From NCBI GenBank assembly GCA_900539725.1, contig UQDI01000001.1:52046-116045 (forward strand): a DNA stretch of 64,000 bases, read 5' to 3'. This DNA is from an uncultured Eubacteriales bacterium. GTDB lineage: Bacteria; Bacillota; Clostridia; Tissierellales; Peptoniphilaceae. Under the pieces are notes generated by a model. That model had not been told where the DNA came from, ran no database searches, and worked only from the letters and a program-made list of their open reading frames with translations. Positions 52,138 through 61,283 of the stretch are shown piece after piece. How positions within the stretch are numbered: position 1 is the first letter of the stretch; the number at the start of each line of letters is the position of its first letter. The position numbers were made by a program, and so were the translations under genes.

Positions 52138-52642
52138 AGATAATGCTATAGATATAATTTTAGCTTTTATACTGATAGCTTTGAGCCTAGCTATGAACTT
52201 TGCTTTAATAAAGCTAGACAAAGGCTTTAATGAGTACTTAGCAATACTGCTATTTACTTACATAGCTGTATTTACACTAGATATAAAATTTTCTATACCA
52301 AGCGTAATTTTGATATTTATACTAAATTTATTATATAGAAAGAGCTTAAACGCAGATATAAGAACGCTTATGCTAGCAATTGAAGTAGTGTTTGGTTTTG
52401 CTATAGGCTTTATAAGTCATAAGAAGTTTAATATATCATATATATTCTCGCTTTTTATTTCGATACTTATATCGAAGATGCTCAGCTATATAATTGCGCT
52501 TTTAATTGCAAATGCTGCAAATATATACAATATAGGCAGAATTATAAAAGTTAATCTAGTAGCATCACTACTAAGCATAACAGCATGCCTAGTCATAGTG
52601 CCACTAGTTGTTTATACAAAAGAGAATTTCACATATCTATAG
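52124..52642 (+). CDS. Integral membrane protein of unknown family
   Basis: 172 residues with about five hydrophobic helices (IDIILAFILIALSLAMNFAL, YLAILLFTYIAVFTLDI, LMLAIEVVFGFAIGFI, YIFSLFISILISKMLSYII, LVASLLSITACLVIVPLVV). I do not recognise the family; the size would suit an S component of an ECF-type transporter, but no ECF motif is visible. It overlaps the CYTH gene by 14 bases and precedes the deaminase gene by 9 bases. Confidence 0.7.
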   Translation: MKFIKDNAIDIILAFILIALSLAMNFALIKLDKGFNEYLAILLFTYIAVFTLDIKFSIPSVILIFILNLLYRKSLNADIRTLMLAIEVVFGFAIGFISHKKFNISYIFSLFISILISKMLSYIIALLIANAANIYNIGRIIKVNLVASLLSITACLVIVPLVVYTKENFTYL

Positions 52643-52651
52643 GAGGTTAAG

Positions 52652-53911
52652 ATGATAGTAATTAAAAATGTTAAGTATATTGACGTAGATAAATCAATCA
52701 TTAATGGCCCATGTGATGTATTAATCGATGGCAATAGAGTTAAGAAAATTGCTGATAAGATTGACGAAGCAGGCGCCTATACTATTGACGGTAGTGATAA
52801 ATTACTTGTGCCAGGCCTATTTAACACGCATAACCACATAGCCATGAGCGTATTTAGGAATTACGCTGATGATATGGAGCTAATGGATTGGCTGCAAAAC
52901 AAAATTTGGCCACTTGAGTCAAAACTTACAGCTGAAGATATTTATTGGGCCAGTCTATTAACATTTATAGAGCTAGTTAAGACTGGTACAACAGCCTTTA
53001 ATGATATGTATATGTTCTGTGAAAGGGTTTTTGATGCAGCTAGTGAAGTGGGTATGAGAGGCCTTATTGCTAGAGGCATGACAAATGATGCCTTTAATAA
53101 AGAAAGAGAAGCTAATATCCGTGATATGCATGAAAAATACCATCAAAAGGATGGCCTGTTAAGGCTAGCCATTGCGCCTCACGCTATATACACAACTGGA
53201 CTTGATTATTTAAAATCTTGTATAGACCTTGCGAAAGAGCTAGACCTAATCATTCACACACATGCGAATGAAACTTTGACTGAAGTAAATAATTCTTACA
53301 AGGAGTATAAGAAGAGCCCAATAAAAATATTTAAGGAGCTCGGCATGTTTGATCAAAAGACAATACTGGCGCACTGTGTTCATCTATCTGAAGAAGATAT
53401 GGACATCATAGCAAAAAGTAATGCACTAGTAAGTTTAAATGTATCATCAAATATGAAGCTAGCAAGCGGCATACCAGACATAAAGAATATGTTTGTCCGC
53501 GGTGATAAGCTGTCTATAGGTACCGACGGAGCTAGTTCAAATAATATGCAAAACATGTTTACTGAGATGAGAGCGGTATCACTTGCAGCTAAGGCTCGTT
53601 CACTTGATCCAAAGGTGATGAGTGCGGGAGAAGTACTTAAGCTAGCGACTATTAATCCATATAAATATATATTTGATGAAGATGTAAATATTAGCGAAGG
53701 ATCACTAGCAGATTTAATTTTAATTGATCTAGATAATACAAATTTAAAACCACAAAATAATTTGATAAGTGCTATGGTTTACTCAATGAACGGAAGTGAA
53801 GTTGATACGACTATAATCAATGGTAAGATTATTATGGAAAATAAAAAGATTAAGGGCGTTGATGAGGACTTAGTTGTAAGTAAAGTCGAAGAAATTATTA
53901 AAAATATTTAG
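52652..53911 (+). CDS. mtaD: Amidohydrolase, 5-methylthioadenosine/S-adenosylhomocysteine deaminase type
   Basis: 419 residues. GLFNTHNHIAMSV (HxH at 60 and 62), the YADDMELMDWLQNKIWPLE segment, THANET, HCVHL and IGTDGASSNN match the MtaD/TrzA group. These deaminate methylthioadenosine or adenosylhomocysteine. Other members act on triazines, but the YADD...WPLE segment favours MtaD. AGGAGG precedes ATG 52652. Confidence 0.88.
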   Translation: MIVIKNVKYIDVDKSIINGPCDVLIDGNRVKKIADKIDEAGAYTIDGSDKLLVPGLFNTHNHIAMSVFRNYADDMELMDWLQNKIWPLESKLTAEDIYWASLLTFIELVKTGTTAFNDMYMFCERVFDAASEVGMRGLIARGMTNDAFNKEREANIRDMHEKYHQKDGLLRLAIAPHAIYTTGLDYLKSCIDLAKELDLIIHTHANETLTEVNNSYKEYKKSPIKIFKELGMFDQKTILAHCVHLSEEDMDIIAKSNALVSLNVSSNMKLASGIPDIKNMFVRGDKLSIGTDGASSNNMQNMFTEMRAVSLAAKARSLDPKVMSAGEVLKLATINPYKYIFDEDVNISEGSLADLILIDLDNTNLKPQNNLISAMVYSMNGSEVDTTIINGKIIMENKKIKGVDEDLVVSKVEEIIKNI

Positions 53912-53922
53912 GGGATGATGAA

Positions 53923-54783
53923 ATGAAGTGGAGAGGAAGACAAGGATCGTCTAACGTAAACGATAGAAGAGGTCAATCAGGCGGAGGCGGTATGCCAAAC
54001 TTTGGCGGCTTCAAGATGGGCACTGGAGGTATGATACTGCTTCTAGTACTATACTTAGTATTTGGTAGAGGAATTATAGGCGGACCAAGCGGTCCTGGCG
54101 CAGGCATACAAAACGGCCAAGGCACACCGATTACAAGTGAAAGAGAAGAAGAGTACAAACAATTTATCTCGGTCGTCTTAAAGGACACTGAAGATGTTTG
54201 GCATGAAATATTTGAAGAAAATGGTCTAGAATACGAAGAACCACAATTAAATCTATTTACAGGCAGCATAAATTCTGGCTGCGGTTTTGCATCAGAACAA
54301 ATGGGTCCTTTCTATTGTTCAGTGGATAAGGACATCTACATTGATTTGTCTTTCTTTGATCAGCTTAAGAATGAGTTTGGAGCAAAGGGTGACTTTGCCA
54401 TGGCCTATGTATTAGCTCATGAAGTTGGTCATCACGTACAAAAACAATTAGGTATTTTAGACAAAGTTCATTCATTACAAGGAAAGGTATCTGAAAAAGA
54501 ATACAATAAATACTCTGTTATGCTTGAATTACAAGCAGACTACTTCGCAGGAGTATTCGCAAAGCACATACAAGATAGAGACATCTTAGAAGAAGGGGAC
54601 TTTGAAGAAGCAATGAATGCCGCATCAAAGATCGGTGACGATACACTTCAAGAAAAGTATCAAGGAAGAGTAGTTCCAGATAGCTTTACACATGGAACGA
54701 GCGAACAAAGGATGGAGTGGTTCAAGAAAGGCTTTGATAAAGGCACAATTCAAGACGGAGACACATTTAGTGGCGATATTTAG
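53923..54783 (+). CDS. Neutral zinc metallopeptidase (YpfJ family)
   Basis: 286 residues: a Gly-rich N-terminus, one membrane helix (MILLLVLYLVFGRGIIGG), then a domain with SGCGFASEQMGPFYC and the zinc site HEVGH (166-170). The family is membrane-anchored; substrates are unknown. It starts 11 bases after mtaD. Confidence 0.9.
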   Translation: MKWRGRQGSSNVNDRRGQSGGGGMPNFGGFKMGTGGMILLLVLYLVFGRGIIGGPSGPGAGIQNGQGTPITSEREEEYKQFISVVLKDTEDVWHEIFEENGLEYEEPQLNLFTGSINSGCGFASEQMGPFYCSVDKDIYIDLSFFDQLKNEFGAKGDFAMAYVLAHEVGHHVQKQLGILDKVHSLQGKVSEKEYNKYSVMLELQADYFAGVFAKHIQDRDILEEGDFEEAMNAASKIGDDTLQEKYQGRVVPDSFTHGTSEQRMEWFKKGFDKGTIQDGDTFSGDI

Positions 54784-54805
54784 TAAGTAATAAAGGAGAT
54801 ATACA

Positions 54806-55798
54806 ATGGATAAGAAAACAGCATTTAGCGCTATACAGCCCTCAGGTGATTTAACCATAGGTAATTACCTAGGAGCTTTAAAGAACTTAGCTAAACTACA
54901 AGATGATTACAATTGTTTATATGCAGTTGCTGACCTTCATAGCATCACGGTACCAAAGGTGCCAAAGGAATTAAGGAAGAAGACCTATGAGATATTTGCG
55001 ATGATGTTAGTGAGTGGTGTTGATCCAGAAAAAAGCGTTTTATTCGTTCAATCACATGTACCAGAACACGCTATGCTAGGCTGGATACTTGATACAATTG
55101 CCTATATTGGTCAGCTTAATAGAATGACCCAATATAAAGACAAGTCCAAAAAGTCTCCAGAAAACTGTAACGCAGGTCTATTAACATATCCAGTACTAAT
55201 GGCGGGCGACATACTTTTATATCAAACAGATTTAGTGCCTGTCGGTGAAGACCAAACTCAGCACATGGAGTTAGCAAGAGACTTAGCAATTAGATTCAAC
55301 AGCAAGTACTCAGATACATTTAAGGTGCCTGAAGCTTACATTGCCAAGACAGGAAAGAGAATCATGTCACTACAAGATCCAAGTAAAAAGATGAGTAAGT
55401 CAGACGAAGATCAAAACAGTTTCATCTATATCATGGACAGCAAAGACAGAATTTACTCAAAGATTAGAAAGGCTGTTACAGATAGCGAGCCAAACTTTGC
55501 TTACGACCCAAATAGAGCTGGTTTATATAATCTTATAAATATATACAGTTCATTTACAGGCATAAGCCCTGATGATATAGTCAAGAAGTATGATTCACTT
55601 GGATATAAAGAGTTCAAAGAAGATTTAGCAGATATCATATATGAAGATTTAAAAGACTTCCAATATAATTTCAATGAAGTTATTCAAGATAAAGAGGGAC
55701 TAGAAAAGCTTATGGCAGAAGGCAGAGATAAAGCGAGATACCTTGCTAATAAGACTCTAAGAAAAGTAATGAAAAAAGTTGGCTTTGTACAAATATAA
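54806..55798 (+). CDS. trpS: Tryptophanyl-tRNA synthetase
   Basis: Class I synthetase for tryptophan, 330 residues. HIGH appears as TIGNYLGAL, KMSKS is at 195-199, and PVGEDQTQHMELARDLA is diagnostic. AAAGGAG precedes ATG 54806. The short gap has no T-box. The purD-purL gene begins 10 bases after the stop. Confidence 0.97.
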   Translation: MDKKTAFSAIQPSGDLTIGNYLGALKNLAKLQDDYNCLYAVADLHSITVPKVPKELRKKTYEIFAMMLVSGVDPEKSVLFVQSHVPEHAMLGWILDTIAYIGQLNRMTQYKDKSKKSPENCNAGLLTYPVLMAGDILLYQTDLVPVGEDQTQHMELARDLAIRFNSKYSDTFKVPEAYIAKTGKRIMSLQDPSKKMSKSDEDQNSFIYIMDSKDRIYSKIRKAVTDSEPNFAYDPNRAGLYNLINIYSSFTGISPDDIVKKYDSLGYKEFKEDLADIIYEDLKDFQYNFNEVIQDKEGLEKLMAEGRDKARYLANKTLRKVMKKVGFVQI

Positions 55799-55808
55799 GG
55801 AGTTAGCT

Positions 55809-58800
55809 ATGAAGATATTAATTATAGGTAGTGGCGGCCGTGAGTACGCCATCGCTTCAAAAATTAAAGAACAAGACAGCTCAGTAGAGATTGTCTTTGC
55901 ACCTGGTAATGGCAAGACTGAGAGCGAATTCAAAAATATTGACATAAAAGTTATGGATTTCGACAAGTTAATAGCTTACGCTAAGGATAATGGAGTTGAC
56001 TATACTATAGTTGGTCCCGAAGACCCACTATGCTATGGCATTGTCGATAAGTTCGAGGCAGAGGGACTTAAGATCTTCGGACCAAAGAAGGAAGCAGCCA
56101 TATTCGAAAAGAGCAAGGCATTTTCAAAGAAGTTCATGGAGAAGTATCATATAGATACGGCTAAGTACCTTGAGACAGACAGCATTGACGAGGCGAAGGA
56201 ATACGCTAGCAAACTACTTAATGAATCAAAAGTGAATAAAGTAGTACTTAAGTATGATGGACTTGCTCAAGGCAAGGGAGTTATCATAGCTTCAAGCGAA
56301 AAAGGAATAGATGAAGCACTTAATGAGCTACTCTTAGATAAAAAATTTGGTGATGATAAGATCATAGTCGAAGAATATATCGATGGCTTTGAGACATCTG
56401 TTCACGTGCTTATATCAAATGGAGAGTATATAATGCTACCAAGTGCTAAGGACCATAAAAAGGTATTTGAAGGCGAAACAGGTGAAAACACCGGTGGCAT
56501 GGGCTCATACTCACCAAACCTTATGGCACTACCATATTTAAAGGACATAGAAGAAGAGCTTGTAAAGCCATTCATAAAAGGCCTTGAAGCTGAAGGCATT
56601 GACTATAGAGGGATTTTATTCGCAGGCCTTATGATAAACTCAGACGGAATAAAAGTTTTAGAGTTTAACACTAGGTTCGGCGATCCAGAAACAGAAGTTA
56701 TCTTAGAAAGAATTGACTCATCGTTATTGGATGCGCTTATCAAGACAAGCGAAGCAAAGCTTAATGAATATGAATTAGAAGTAAATGATAAAAAGATAGT
56801 TAACGTCGTATTAGCATCTGGTGGCTATCCAGCGAAGTACGACAAAGGATATGAAATAAAAGGCTTAGATAAATTATCAGAAGGCGTTAAAATTAATTAC
56901 GCAGGCGTTAAGGCTGATGGCGCAAAGCTACTTACTAATGGCGGAAGAGTATTAAATATACTTTCTAAAGCCGATACATTTGAAGAAGCATATAAGAAAG
57001 TTTATGATGAGATCCAAAAGATTTCATTTGATAAAATGCATTATAGGAGGGATATTGGTCCAGTGGTTAAAAGAGTTTATGTTTGTAAAAAAGATGAATT
57101 TGATGCGGAGTCAAACGGTTTAACACAAGAGATTAAAGAATTTCTTAAGATAAATATCGACTCAATCAAAGTTTATAACAGATACGATATTGAATTACTT
57201 TCTGATGAAGAAATTAATAAGATATCGAATACCATTTTATGCGAAAAACCGGTAGATAATATATATTTAGCGGATGATGCTTTAGAAATGGAAAAGAATT
57301 TGAAGAATGCCTTTGTTGTTAGGTACAAAAAGGGCCAATTCGATCAAAGGGAACAAGGCTTAAAGGATACAATCAAGGTTACTCTTGGCAAGGATGAAGT
57401 TTTAGCAAGATGTGAAAAAGTTTATGAGATCAAAGGCGATGTAAGCGAAGACGACATTAAGAAAATTAAAAAACATCTTATAAATACAGTTGACCAAGCA
57501 GAAGGCGTATTGATTGGTATACCAACAACACTTAAGGAAAGCGTTGATACTAAGATTGAGTCTATAGTTTATGACGGCTTTATTAAACTTGATGACGAAG
57601 GACTAAAGGACTTCCACGATAAGGAAGCACTTGCTATGTCTACAGAAGACTTAAAAGTTTTCCAAGACTACTTTATAAAAGAAGATAGAGATCCAAGCCA
57701 AACAGAGCTTAAGTTAATCGACACATATTGGTCAGACCACTGCAGACACACTACATTTAATACACAATTAACAAATATCAACTTCGAAGGCGAAAGTGAA
57801 TTTATAGAAGTAATTAGAAATACACTTAATGAATACTTAAAGGCGAGAAAACAATTCTCGAAGAAAGATCTAACACTTATGGACCTAGCAACTATAGTTA
57901 CTAAAAAGCTTAGAAGCTTAGGCAAGCTTAATGACTTAGAAGTAAGTGAAGAGATAAACGCTTGCTCGGTTAAGATCAAGGTTAGTATAGACGGAAGACT
58001 TAGAGATTATTTACTAATGTTTAAGAACGAAACACATAACCACCCAACTGAGATAGAGCCATTCGGTGGCGCTCAAACATGCCTTGGCGGAGCTATAAGA
58101 GACCCACTATCAGGAAGAAGTTATGTTTATCAAGCTATGAGAATAACAGGAGCCGCAGACCCAAGAGAAGCTATTGAAGATACACTTGAAGGAAAGCTTC
58201 CTCAAAGAAAGATAGTTTTAGACGCAGCTAGAGGATACTCTTCATACGGTAATCAAATAGGCTTAGCAACAGGCTATGTTGACGAAGTTTATCATCCAGG
58301 CTACAAAGCAAAGAGGATGGAAGTAGGTGCAGTTATTGCTGCAGCACCTATGGAAAATGTATACAGAGGCGTACCTGCTAATGGAGATATAATCATTTTA
58401 CTTGGCGGAAAGACTGGTAGAGACGGCATTGGCGGAGCAACAGGAAGCTCTAAGATACAAACAGATAAATCAGTTGAAGACTCAGCTGCTGAAGTTCAAA
58501 AGGGTAATGCACCAACAGAGAGAAAGATACAAAGACTATTTAGAATACCTGAATTAGCTAAAATGATAAAGAGATGTAATGACTTTGGTGCAGGTGGCGT
58601 AAGCGTTGCTATAGGCGAGTTAGCCGACTCATTACTAATACACTTAGACAAGGTACCACTAAAGTATCAAGGACTAAGCCCTATGGAGATAGCTATATCA
58701 GAGTCACAAGAGAGAATGGCTGTAGTCATCGCTAAAGATGATTACGAAAAATTCAAAGAATACGCAAACTCTGAAAATCTTGAAGCAACAATAGTTGCTG

Positions 58801-60743
58801 AAGTTACTGATTCTGAAAGACTTATCATGATGTATAATGACATAGAAGTATGTAATTTAAAGAGAGAGTTCTTAAACTCAACTGGCGCGCCAAGAAAACA
58901 AGATGTTATCTTTAAGCCAGAGGAAGTAGAACTATTTAACGAAGATTTGGCAGATGACTTTACAGTAGAACTAAAGAAGAGACTAGAAGACATCAATGTC
59001 GCTTCTAAAAAATCACTTATAGAAAGATTTGACTCATCAGTTGGTAGAGGCAGCATCGTTCAACCATTAGGCGGCAAGAACCAATTGTCACCAGAACAAG
59101 CTATGATAGCAAGAATACCAACAACTCAAGGAGAATCATCAACAGCGAGCATCATGACATATGGCTTTGATCCATATCTATCAGAAAAGAGTCCATTCTT
59201 TGGAGCTTACTATGCAGTAGTTGAGTCACTTGCGAAAATTGCTTCACATGGAGCAAGCCCATTCAAAGCAAGATTAACATTCCAAGAGTACTTTGAAAAA
59301 TTAAATGACGACCCATATAAGTGGTCAAAACCATTCGAGGCATTGCTTGGCGCGTTTAAGATCTGTAACGACTTACAAATCCCATCAATTGGTGGAAAGG
59401 ATTCAATGAGCGGAACATTTAATGATTTAAACGTACCACCAACATTGATTTCATTTGCAGTAACATCTATGAACATAGAAGACGTCGTAACACCTGAACT
59501 TAAGGGTAATATGAAGCTTGGTTTAATAAGAACATCAATTAACGATGACAACACACTTGATTTAAATGAATTTAAGAAGAACAGCGTTGAGCTTGTTAGC
59601 CTTATCTCAAGAAAGAAAGTTAGAAGCGCAATTGCAATCAATAGAGATACAACTCTACCTCTTCTTATGAAGATGGCCTTTGGTAATGATATCGGCTTTA
59701 ACATCAACATGGACGCTGACATCATGTTCAAGGAGCTTTATGGTTCATATATCGTTGAATACACTGAAGACCTTCCAGGCATTGAATACCTTGGTACAAC
59801 TAATACTGATGCAAGCATCATTATCAATGGTAGACGTCTAGACCTTGAAGAATATAAAGAAGCTTATGAAAAACCATTACTAGAAATATTTGGCGAAGAA
59901 AAAAGAGTAGCTAAGAGTGAAAACAAATTTACAGAAAAAGAATTTAGAGCTAAATCAAAGAAGCCAGTTGATGAAGTTAAGGTTATAATACCAGTATTCC
60001 CAGGAACAAACTCTGAATTTGATTCAAAATATGCTTTTGAAAAAGAAGGCGCTAAGGTTGATGTATTTGTATTCAATAACTTAGATAACGAACACATTGA
60101 CAAGTCAATCGATGATCTAGCAAAGAAAATTAAGGAAAGTCAAATTTTATTTATACCAGGTGGTTTCTCGTTATCTGACGAACCAGACGGATCAGGCAAA
60201 TTCATTGCCAATGTATTAAGAAATCCAAAGGTAAAAGAAGCTGTAGAGTATCTTCTTGAAGAAAATGACGGCTTGATACTAGGTATTTGTAACGGTTTCC
60301 AAGCATTAATCAAGACTGGACTACTACCATATGGCAAGATAAAAGACATTGATGAAGACGATCCAACATTAACATATAACAATATATCTAGACACATTGC
60401 AAGAATCGTTAAGACTAAGGCTTTAACAACATCATCACCATGGCTTAAGTACATCGATAAGGACAAGACTTATAGAGTACCTATCTCACATGGAGAAGGA
60501 AGATTATTAATCAACAAGGAGCTTTACGAAAAACTTAGTGATAACGCTCAATTAGCTTTTGAATATATAGACAACCCTAACGGATCAAACTTTGATATCG
60601 AGTCAATGCTATCACCAGATGGAAAGATACTTGGTAAGATGGCTCACTCAGAAAGAGTTGAAACAGATACATTTAAGAACGTTGCTGACATTGAAATACA
60701 AAACTTATTCAAGGCGGGCGTAGAATTTTTTAAGAAAGATTAA
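55809..60743 (+). CDS. Fused GAR synthetase-FGAM synthase (PurD-PurL)
   Basis: 1644 residues in one open frame. Residues 1-417 are PurD (LIIGSGGREYAIA, KYDGLAQGKGVII, GENTGGMGSYSPN, ending MHYRRDIG). Residues 418-1644 are a clostridial-type, single-chain PurL: a PurS-like start (VVKRVYVCKKDEFDAE), synthetase halves (DPSQTELKLIDTYWSDHCRHTTF, HNHPTEIEPFGGAQTCLGG, GGKDSMSG) and a C-terminal glutaminase domain with Cys1494 in GICNGF. Both act in purine synthesis: PRA to GAR, and FGAR to FGAM. Start ATG 55809 follows AAGGAG (55797-55802). An upstream ATG 55779 lies in trpS. Confidence 0.92.
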   Translation: MKILIIGSGGREYAIASKIKEQDSSVEIVFAPGNGKTESEFKNIDIKVMDFDKLIAYAKDNGVDYTIVGPEDPLCYGIVDKFEAEGLKIFGPKKEAAIFEKSKAFSKKFMEKYHIDTAKYLETDSIDEAKEYASKLLNESKVNKVVLKYDGLAQGKGVIIASSEKGIDEALNELLLDKKFGDDKIIVEEYIDGFETSVHVLISNGEYIMLPSAKDHKKVFEGETGENTGGMGSYSPNLMALPYLKDIEEELVKPFIKGLEAEGIDYRGILFAGLMINSDGIKVLEFNTRFGDPETEVILERIDSSLLDALIKTSEAKLNEYELEVNDKKIVNVVLASGGYPAKYDKGYEIKGLDKLSEGVKINYAGVKADGAKLLTNGGRVLNILSKADTFEEAYKKVYDEIQKISFDKMHYRRDIGPVVKRVYVCKKDEFDAESNGLTQEIKEFLKINIDSIKVYNRYDIELLSDEEINKISNTILCEKPVDNIYLADDALEMEKNLKNAFVVRYKKGQFDQREQGLKDTIKVTLGKDEVLARCEKVYEIKGDVSEDDIKKIKKHLINTVDQAEGVLIGIPTTLKESVDTKIESIVYDGFIKLDDEGLKDFHDKEALAMSTEDLKVFQDYFIKEDRDPSQTELKLIDTYWSDHCRHTTFNTQLTNINFEGESEFIEVIRNTLNEYLKARKQFSKKDLTLMDLATIVTKKLRSLGKLNDLEVSEEINACSVKIKVSIDGRLRDYLLMFKNETHNHPTEIEPFGGAQTCLGGAIRDPLSGRSYVYQAMRITGAADPREAIEDTLEGKLPQRKIVLDAARGYSSYGNQIGLATGYVDEVYHPGYKAKRMEVGAVIAAAPMENVYRGVPANGDIIILLGGKTGRDGIGGATGSSKIQTDKSVEDSAAEVQKGNAPTERKIQRLFRIPELAKMIKRCNDFGAGGVSVAIGELADSLLIHLDKVPLKYQGLSPMEIAISESQERMAVVIAKDDYEKFKEYANSENLEATIVAEVTDSERLIMMYNDIEVCNLKREFLNSTGAPRKQDVIFKPEEVELFNEDLADDFTVELKKRLEDINVASKKSLIERFDSSVGRGSIVQPLGGKNQLSPEQAMIARIPTTQGESSTASIMTYGFDPYLSEKSPFFGAYYAVVESLAKIASHGASPFKARLTFQEYFEKLNDDPYKWSKPFEALLGAFKICNDLQIPSIGGKDSMSGTFNDLNVPPTLISFAVTSMNIEDVVTPELKGNMKLGLIRTSINDDNTLDLNEFKKNSVELVSLISRKKVRSAIAINRDTTLPLLMKMAFGNDIGFNINMDADIMFKELYGSYIVEYTEDLPGIEYLGTTNTDASIIINGRRLDLEEYKEAYEKPLLEIFGEEKRVAKSENKFTEKEFRAKSKKPVDEVKVIIPVFPGTNSEFDSKYAFEKEGAKVDVFVFNNLDNEHIDKSIDDLAKKIKESQILFIPGGFSLSDEPDGSGKFIANVLRNPKVKEAVEYLLEENDGLILGICNGFQALIKTGLLPYGKIKDIDEDDPTLTYNNISRHIARIVKTKALTTSSPWLKYIDKDKTYRVPISHGEGRLLINKELYEKLSDNAQLAFEYIDNPNGSNFDIESMLSPDGKILGKMAHSERVETDTFKNVADIEIQNLFKAGVEFFKKD
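57045..57065 (+). promoter_or_regulatory. Internal Shine-Dalgarno and possible purL start in the fusion
   Basis: AGGAGG (57045-57050), which codes Arg-Arg of YRRDIG, is followed 12 bases later by the in-frame GTG 57063 (first Val of VVKRVYV), where a separate PurL would begin. The spacing is a little long. It may permit internal initiation or be a relic of a separate gene. Confidence 0.35.
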
Positions 60744-60744
60744 T

Positions 60745-60784
60745 AAAAGTATTAATATATTGTAAATTATTGAATAATACTTTT
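60745..60784 (+). other. Long-loop inverted repeat after purD-purL
   Basis: AAAAGTATT (60745-60753) pairs with AATACTTTT (60776-60784) with a 22-base loop. The right arm is in the spacer of the next promoter. AT-rich stem and long loop make it a weak terminator at best. Confidence 0.35.
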
Positions 60785-60798
60785 CGTTGTGGTATAAT
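60770..60798 (+). promoter_or_regulatory. Promoter of the PpsR-like gene and ppdK
   Basis: TTGAAT (60770-60775), 17-base spacer, TATAAT (60793-60798) with an extended TGG just before it. The same form appears at 33784-33813. Confidence 0.75.
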
Positions 60799-60815
60799 TT
60801 AGGTGGTGATTTTCT

Positions 60816-61262
60816 ATGGATGTAAATAAATCTTTTGCTTATGCAATTGACAATGATGACGGCAAAACATTTGACAATATATCAAGTGCAGATGTTATTA
60901 TCTTAGGACCATCGAGGTCAGGTAAGACACCTCTTTGTTATTATCTTGCTTCTTTAGGATTAAACGCGATAAATATACCACTTGTACCAGAGGTCGACCA
61001 ATTTGATGTGATTAAGGATTTAGATAAGTCAAAAATGATTGGCCTAATACAAGATGAGGAGTATTTATCCAAGATAAGGAAGGAAAGAGACAAAGACCTA
61101 GGCATAACAGGTGTATCTAATTACTCATCGCTTGAGAGGGTATTTTATGAAAATGAATACGCTCGCGAGATCTATAGTAAATTAGGCATATTTGTTATAT
61201 CTATGTATGGAAAATCTATAGAAGAAGTATCTAGCACTATAGTTAGATATCTTCAAAATTAA
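60816..61262 (+). CDS. Half-length PpsR-like pyruvate phosphate dikinase regulator
   Basis: 148 residues matching only the C-terminal half of DUF299/PpsR kinase-phosphorylase (normally about 270). It has FAYAIDNDDG (the family's FAVKHDDG), the P-loop GPSRSGKT (31-38), PLCYYLASLGLNAINIPLVPE and the RKERDKDLG segment. The N-terminal half is missing, and the upstream 70 bases are promoter, so this is not an undetected longer gene. It sits 21 bases before ppdK, its expected target. PpsR regulates PPDK by phosphorylating a Thr near the catalytic His, using ADP. Whether this short form works is unknown. Confidence 0.8.
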   Translation: MDVNKSFAYAIDNDDGKTFDNISSADVIILGPSRSGKTPLCYYLASLGLNAINIPLVPEVDQFDVIKDLDKSKMIGLIQDEEYLSKIRKERDKDLGITGVSNYSSLERVFYENEYAREIYSKLGIFVISMYGKSIEEVSSTIVRYLQN

Positions 61263-61283
61263 ATAAGCAATAGGAGGATACAG

